Of a stretch of DNA of 64,000 nucleotides, positions 59,144 through 64,000 are shown piece after piece. Numbering within the stretch: position 1 is the first letter of the stretch; the number at the start of each line of letters is the position of its first letter. A program made the position numbers and the translations under genes. The notes beneath the pieces are model-generated. The model was not told where the DNA came from. It was given only the letters and a program-made list of their open reading frames with translations, and made no database searches. The stretch spans positions 496,001-560,000 of the forward strand of contig CP007628.2 of the NCBI GenBank assembly GCA_000688775.2, given 5' to 3'. The DNA is from Streptococcus sp. VT 162. Lineage in GTDB: Bacteria; Bacillota; Bacilli; Lactobacillales; Streptococcaceae.

Positions 59144-61840
59144 ATGTCAAAAGAACAAAAACGCCAAGCGTTTTACACTCAAAGTCCTGAAGAGGTCTTG
59201 AAGTCAGTTGAAGCAACTGAACAAGGTCTCTCGTCTAGCGAAGCGCAGAAACGTCTAGCTGAATATGGACGCAATGAACTGGAAGAGGGTGAGAAAAAAT
59301 CTCTCCTAGTCAAGTTTATCGAGCAATTTAAGGATTTGATGATTATCATCCTAGTTGCTGCGGCTATCTTGTCAGTCGTAACTTCTGGTGGGGAAGATAT
59401 CGCAGATGCCATCATTATCCTAGCCGTGGTTATCATCAACGCTGCCTTTGGTGTTTACCAAGAAGGAAAAGCAGAAGAAGCCATCGAAGCCCTCAAGTCT
59501 ATGTCTAGTCCAGCTGCTCGCGTTATTCGTGATGGGCACATGGCTGAGATTGATTCCAAAGAATTGGTACCAGGTGATATCGTTGCCCTTGAAGCTGGTG
59601 ATGTAGTGCCAGCAGACCTACGTTTGCTAGAAGCTAATTCTCTTAAAATTGAAGAAGCAGCCTTGACAGGTGAGTCTGTTCCAGTCGAAAAAGACTTGAC
59701 TGTCGAGCTCTCTGCAGATGCTGGTATTGGTGACCGTGTCAATATGGCCTTCCAAAACTCAAATGTGACTTATGGTCGTGGTCTTGGCGTTGTTGTCAAT
59801 ACAGGTATGTACACGGAAGTGGGTCATATCGCTGGCATGCTCCAAGATGCGGATGAGACGGATACACCACTCAAACAAAACTTGAACAACCTTTCTAAGG
59901 TCTTGACCTATGCAATTTTGGTCATTGCCCTTGTTACTTTTGTAGTCGGAGTCTTCATTCAAGGTAAAAATCCACTTGGTGAGTTGATGACATCTGTTGC
60001 GCTTGCTGTTGCAGCCATCCCAGAAGGACTTCCTGCTATCGTGACCATCGTTCTTGCCCTTGGTACTCAAGTTTTGGCAAAACGAAACTCTATCGTTCGT
60101 AAGTTGCCAGCAGTTGAAACACTTGGTTCAACTGAGATCATCGCTTCTGATAAGACTGGTACGCTTACCATGAACAAGATGACAGTCGAAAAAGTCTTCT
60201 ATGATGCAGTCCTACATGATTCAGCTGATGATATTGAACTAGGTCTTGAAATGCCTCTTCTTCGTTCTGTTGTTTTGGCTAATGATACTAAGATTGATGC
60301 AGAAGGAAACCTGATTGGGGATCCAACGGAAACAGCCTTCATCCAGTATGCCTTGGACAAGGGCTATGATGTTAAAGGATTTTTAGAGCAATATCCTCGT
60401 GTAGCTGAGTTACCATTTGACTCAGATCGTAAACTCATGTCAACGGTTCATCCATTACCAGATGGTAAATTCCTCGTAGCAGTCAAGGGAGCCCCTGACC
60501 AACTTTTGAAACGTTGTGTTGCTCGGGATAAGGCTGGAGATGTCGCTCCGATTGATGAGAAAATCAATGACTTAATTCACACAAACAACTCTGACATGGC
60601 TCACCAAGCTCTGCGTGTCCTTGCGGGTGCTTATAAGATTATCGATAGTATTCCAGAAAATCCTACTTCTGAAGAGCTTGAAAACAACTTGATCTTTACT
60701 GGTTTGATTGGGATGATTGACCCTGAACGTGCCGAAGCAGCAGAAGCTGTTCGTGTCGCTAAGGAAGCGGGAATCCGTCCAATCATGATCACTGGTGACC
60801 ACCAAGATACAGCGGAAGCCATTGCCAAACGTTTGGGAATCATCGATGAAAATGACTCGGAAGACCATGTCTTGACTGGTGCTGAACTCAACGAACTTTC
60901 AGATGAAGAATTTGAAAAAGTCGTTGGTCAATACTCTGTCTACGCGCGTGTATCTCCAGAACACAAGGTTCGTATCGTCAAGGCTTGGCAAAAACAAGGT
61001 AAGGTTGTTGCTATGACAGGTGACGGTGTTAATGATGCGCCAGCTCTGAAAACAGCCGATATCGGTATCGGTATGGGAATCACTGGTACAGAGGTTTCTA
61101 AGGGGGCTTCTGACATGATTCTTGCAGATGATAACTTTGCGACCATTATCGTCGCAGTTGAAGAAGGACGCAAGGTCTTCTCAAACATTCAAAAGACTAT
61201 TCAGTACTTACTTTCTGCCAATACTGCTGAAGTATTAACTATCTTCTTATCAACCTTGTTTGGTTGGGACGTCTTGCAGCCAGTTCATCTTTTGTGGATC
61301 AACTTGGTCACCGATACCTTCCCAGCTATCGCTCTTGGTGTTGAACCTGCTGAGCCAGGTGTTATGACCCACAAACCTCGTGGACGTAAGTCAAGCTTCT
61401 TCTCAGGTGGTGTTTTGAGTTCTATCATCTATCAAGGTGTACTCCAAGCAGCTATTGTTATGAGTGTTTATGGACTTGCAATTGCTTACCCAGTTCATGT
61501 GGGTGACAATCATGCCATTCATGCGGATGCCCTTACTATGGCCTTTGCAACCCTTGGTTTGATTCAACTATTCCATGCCTACAATGTCAAGTCTGTTTAC
61601 CAATCCATCTTGACAGTTGGCCCATTCAAGTCTAAGACCTTTAACTGGTCCATCTTGGTATCCTTCATCCTTCTGATGGCGACCATCGTTGTAGAACCGC
61701 TTGAAGGTATCTTCCACGTAACCAAACTAGACTTATCGCAATGGGGTATTGTTCTAGCTGGAAGCTTCTCAATGATACTTATCGTCGAAATCGTCAAGTT
61801 TGTTCAACGTAAACTTGGTCTTGATAAGAATGCGATTTAA
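59144..61840 (+). CDS. P-type cation ATPase (CaxP/MgtA; Mn2+/Ca2+ efflux)
   Basis: 898 aa from ATG 59144, which follows AAGGAGGAGA; the longer frame from 59066 begins inside the riboswitch terminator. P2-type layout: actuator TGES (LTGESVPVEK), four-helix region with PEGLP (AAIPEGLPAIV), phosphorylation motif SDKTGTLT, KGAPDQLL, TGDGVNDAPALK, and six C-terminal helices. The pneumococcal orthologue has been described as CaxP and as MgtA and exports Ca2+/Mn2+. The Mn riboswitch supports an Mn2+ detoxification role. Confidence 0.9.
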   Translation: MSKEQKRQAFYTQSPEEVLKSVEATEQGLSSSEAQKRLAEYGRNELEEGEKKSLLVKFIEQFKDLMIIILVAAAILSVVTSGGEDIADAIIILAVVIINAAFGVYQEGKAEEAIEALKSMSSPAARVIRDGHMAEIDSKELVPGDIVALEAGDVVPADLRLLEANSLKIEEAALTGESVPVEKDLTVELSADAGIGDRVNMAFQNSNVTYGRGLGVVVNTGMYTEVGHIAGMLQDADETDTPLKQNLNNLSKVLTYAILVIALVTFVVGVFIQGKNPLGELMTSVALAVAAIPEGLPAIVTIVLALGTQVLAKRNSIVRKLPAVETLGSTEIIASDKTGTLTMNKMTVEKVFYDAVLHDSADDIELGLEMPLLRSVVLANDTKIDAEGNLIGDPTETAFIQYALDKGYDVKGFLEQYPRVAELPFDSDRKLMSTVHPLPDGKFLVAVKGAPDQLLKRCVARDKAGDVAPIDEKINDLIHTNNSDMAHQALRVLAGAYKIIDSIPENPTSEELENNLIFTGLIGMIDPERAEAAEAVRVAKEAGIRPIMITGDHQDTAEAIAKRLGIIDENDSEDHVLTGAELNELSDEEFEKVVGQYSVYARVSPEHKVRIVKAWQKQGKVVAMTGDGVNDAPALKTADIGIGMGITGTEVSKGASDMILADDNFATIIVAVEEGRKVFSNIQKTIQYLLSANTAEVLTIFLSTLFGWDVLQPVHLLWINLVTDTFPAIALGVEPAEPGVMTHKPRGRKSSFFSGGVLSSIIYQGVLQAAIVMSVYGLAIAYPVHVGDNHAIHADALTMAFATLGLIQLFHAYNVKSVYQSILTVGPFKSKTFNWSILVSFILLMATIVVEPLEGIFHVTKLDLSQWGIVLAGSFSMILIVEIVKFVQRKLGLDKNAI

Positions 61841-61842
61841 AA

Positions 61843-61873
61843 AGAAAGTCATCTTCGGATGGCTTTTTTTGCA
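61843..61873 (+). terminator. ATPase gene terminator
   Basis: AAAGTCATC / GATGGCTTT stem around TTCG with a long T-run. Confidence 0.75.
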
Positions 61874-61944
61874 TTTGAGGGAAAGGACTAGAAGTCGCTC
61901 CCTTTTGTGCTATAATAAAGTAAAGTAGCAAGGAGTGAAAGAGA

Positions 61945-62355
61945 ATGGAAAAGAAAATTGTCCTAGATGCCTTATTTTTGTCGCAGGTCTCAAAACCTGC
62001 AAGTCAGGAAGACCTTTATCTGGCTAGAGATTTACAGGATACCCTGCTGGCTAATCGCGAAACCTGTGTCGGTCTAGCGGCTAATATGATTGGCGTGCAG
62101 AAGCGCGTGATTATCTTTAATCTTGGCTTGGTTCCCATGGTCATGTTTAATCCCATTCTCCTTTCTTATAAAGGACCTTACGAGACCGAGGAAGGTTGTT
62201 TGTCCTTGACTGGTGTTCGAACGACGACTCGTTATGAAACGATTACGGTTTCCTATCGTGATAGTAAGTGGCAGGAGCAGACCATTACGCTAACAGGTTT
62301 TCCAGCTCAGATCTGCCAGCATGAACTGGATCATTTGGAAGGACGGATTATTTAG
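61945..62355 (+). CDS. Peptide deformylase-like protein
   Basis: 136-aa deformylase fold. Motif 2 EEGCLS and motif 3 QHELDHLEG (HExxH metal site) are intact. Motif 1, normally GLAAPQIG, reads GLAANMIG, so the oxyanion-stabilising Gln is Met48. The protein is also shorter than the housekeeping enzyme. Streptococci often carry such a second deformylase-like gene; its activity may be weak or altered. AAGGAGTGAAAG upstream. Confidence 0.8.
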   Translation: MEKKIVLDALFLSQVSKPASQEDLYLARDLQDTLLANRETCVGLAANMIGVQKRVIIFNLGLVPMVMFNPILLSYKGPYETEEGCLSLTGVRTTTRYETITVSYRDSKWQEQTITLTGFPAQICQHELDHLEGRII

Positions 62356-62366
62356 GAGGAACTCAG

Positions 62367-63962
62367 ATGAAACGCATACTATTTGAACTTGTTTTTATCG
62401 CAACGACTTGGTATATCTTTTTACCGCCCTTCAATCTGACTAGTTGGGAATTCATCTTCTTTCTCTGTGGGCATCTGGTGGTGATGGGGATTTTGTTTAG
62501 TTTCCGAAAGGATACCAATCTCCTCAAAACTGTTCATGTACGCCATGGCAAGGCTGCCAAAGATCTCAATCTAGAAGGATTCCTTTTTACCAAACTTAGT
62601 AGAGGATTGTTTCTGACTGCAGGTATCATTTTTGCCCTTGCTGGTCTTGTTAGCCTAGTAACCTCTAGCTTTTTCCAAGCAAAAAATTATGCTAATGTGG
62701 TGTCTATCACAGAAAAAGATTTTAAAGATTTTCCTAAGAGTGATACCAGTAAGGTTCCAATTCTAGATCGGAGCACTGCAGAGAAGATTGGAGACCGTTA
62801 TCTAGGCTCTCTGACGGATAAGGTCTCCCAGTATGTGGCAGCAGATACCTATACTCAGCTGACGGTTGATGGCAAACCTTATCGAGTAACTCCTTTGGAG
62901 TATGCCGACCCGATCAAATGGTTTAATAATCAGTCCAAGGGAATTGGCGAGTATATCAAGGTTGATATGGTGACAGGAAATGCGGAATTGGTGGATTTAA
63001 AAACGCCAATGAAGTATTCAGACTCCGAGTATTTTAACCGCGATGTCAAACGTCATCTTCGGATCAAGTACCCAACCAAGATTTTTAAAACGCCCTCCTT
63101 TGAGGTGGATGATGAAGGCAATCCTTTCTATGTAGCAACCGTTTATCAAAAGCAGTTTGGTCTAGGAGTTCCTCGCCCTTCGTCTGTTATTATCTTAGAC
63201 GCCACCAATGGAGAAACCAAGGAATACAGCTTGGATGAAGTACCAAAATGGGTGGATCGTGTCTATCCAGCAGAAGAAACCATCCAGCAAATCAACTATA
63301 ACGGCAAGTATAAAGACGGCTTCTGGAATGCCTTGATTTCTAAGAAAAACGTTACCCAAACGACCGAGGGCTATAACTATCTTTCTATCGGAAATGACAT
63401 TTATCTCTACACTGGGGTGACTTCAGCCAACGCTGACGAAAGTAATCTAGGATTTATCCTTGAAAATATGCGCACTGGTGAAATCACCAAGTACAATCTA
63501 GCTTCAGCAACCGAAGAATCAGCCCGTGCTTCCGCAGAAGGAGCAGTGCAGGAAAAAGCCTATAAGGCGACCTTCCCTATCCTTGTCAATCTCAATGACA
63601 AACCGCTCTACATCATGGGATTGAAGGACAATGCAGGTTTGGTCAAGGAGTATGCTTTGGTTGATGCAGTAGAGTACCAAAACGTCATCGTAGCAGCTAC
63701 AGTAGATGAACTCCTCAGCAAATATGCCAATAAAAACGACCTCGAGCTGGATAATGAAACGGTAGAAAACATCAAGGGAGTGGTTTCAGACCTTAAATCA
63801 GCTGTTATCAAGGGTGACACCGTCTACTTCTTCAAAGTTGATGGCAAGATTTATAAAGTCAAGGCTTCCGTGTCAGACGACCTTCCTTACCTTGAAAATG
63901 GGCAATCCTTTGAAGGTCAAGTTGGAAAAGATAATTATCTCAAGACCTTTAAAGTACAATAA
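62367..63962 (+). CDS. Large membrane protein of unknown function
   Basis: 531 aa. Two N-terminal transmembrane segments (ELVFIATTWYIFLPPF; FIFFLCGHLVVMGILFSF), a third around residues 85-108 (LFLTAGIIFALAGLVSLVTS), then a ~420-residue extracytoplasmic domain with KVPILDRSTAEKIGDRYLG and repeated beta-strand patterns. It follows the deformylase-like gene after 11 bases with AGGAGG. I do not recognise the family; the domain shows no enzymatic motif I can name. Confidence 0.7.
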   Translation: MKRILFELVFIATTWYIFLPPFNLTSWEFIFFLCGHLVVMGILFSFRKDTNLLKTVHVRHGKAAKDLNLEGFLFTKLSRGLFLTAGIIFALAGLVSLVTSSFFQAKNYANVVSITEKDFKDFPKSDTSKVPILDRSTAEKIGDRYLGSLTDKVSQYVAADTYTQLTVDGKPYRVTPLEYADPIKWFNNQSKGIGEYIKVDMVTGNAELVDLKTPMKYSDSEYFNRDVKRHLRIKYPTKIFKTPSFEVDDEGNPFYVATVYQKQFGLGVPRPSSVIILDATNGETKEYSLDEVPKWVDRVYPAEETIQQINYNGKYKDGFWNALISKKNVTQTTEGYNYLSIGNDIYLYTGVTSANADESNLGFILENMRTGEITKYNLASATEESARASAEGAVQEKAYKATFPILVNLNDKPLYIMGLKDNAGLVKEYALVDAVEYQNVIVAATVDELLSKYANKNDLELDNETVENIKGVVSDLKSAVIKGDTVYFFKVDGKIYKVKASVSDDLPYLENGQSFEGQVGKDNYLKTFKVQ

Positions 63963-64000
63963 TACTCTTCGAAAATCAAATTCAAACTACGTCAGCGTCG
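63962..64000 (+). repeat. BOX element, cut by the window end
   Basis: ATACTCTTCGAAAATC continuing to ACGTCAGCGTCG is boxA reading forward from the end of the preceding gene; the rest lies outside. It shares the variant ATCAAATTCAAA with the fragment at 37915-37954. Confidence 0.75.

Overview
The window is low-GC Firmicute DNA and reads as a chromosome segment of a mitis-group Streptococcus (S. mitis / S. oralis type, close to but not S. pneumoniae). The basis is gene content and order (nan genes - pbp2b - recR - ddl - murF - ftsA - ftsZ - ylm genes - divIVA - ileS; clpX - engB; rapZ - yvcK - whiA; cdaA - cdaR - glmM; dapB - cca; mntE / cation ATPase with Mn riboswitch), PBP2b active-site numbering equal to the pneumococcal protein (S386, S443, K615), YSIRK-type zinc metalloproteases, and fragments of the pneumococcal BOX repeat. 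Comparisons with pneumococcal gene order are from memory, not from a search.

Region by region. (1) 1-4761: sialic-acid catabolism: YesL-like membrane protein, N-acetylneuraminate lyase, ROK kinase and a convergent RpiR regulator. A methyltransferase cassette sits between kinase and regulator, with a diverged duplicate of the kinase 3' end on its far side. (2) 5017-7666: pbp2b and recR. (3) 7667-17066: a ~9.4 kb AT-rich accessory island between recR and ddl. It is a type VII (LXG) polymorphic-toxin locus: two small helical export partners, an LXG toxin gene broken by two lesions, an array of five tandem paralogous putative immunity genes (three intact), membrane-anchored putative immunity genes with remnants, and two orphan toxin C-terminal cassettes (toxin-44-like) with cognate membrane proteins. 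The cassettes share the linker sequence of the main toxin, as expected for toxin switching by recombination. (4) 17067-27286: ddl, murF, a NUDIX hydrolase, a YwaF-like membrane protein, then ftsA, ftsZ, ylmE, sepF, ylmG, ylmH and a split/duplicated divIVA. (5) 27290-30330: T-box leader and ileS. (6) 30555-37954: two tandem M26-type zmp genes, the first frameshifted, the second cut to its N-terminal anchor region and ending inside a BOX fragment. (7) 38059-42355: galE, a GtrB-type glycosyltransferase, ferredoxin, a LysM protein, cmk, trimethoprim-resistant-type dihydrofolate reductase and a 56-aa membrane protein. (8) 42387-51590: clpX, engB, ridA, rapZ-yvcK-whiA, ferredoxin-NADP reductase, cdaA-cdaR-glmM. 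(9) 51664-63962: DUF1149, DegV, a ~230-nt leader of two tandem structured units, dapB-cca-ABC-F, mntE, Mn2+ riboswitch plus cation ATPase, a deformylase-like protein and a large membrane protein of unknown role, ending at the edge of another BOX element.

The parts most worth a second look are the toxin/immunity island, where the acidic C-terminal tail codons of each immunity gene also appear to carry the ribosome-binding site for the next GTG start, and the tandem leader before dapB.
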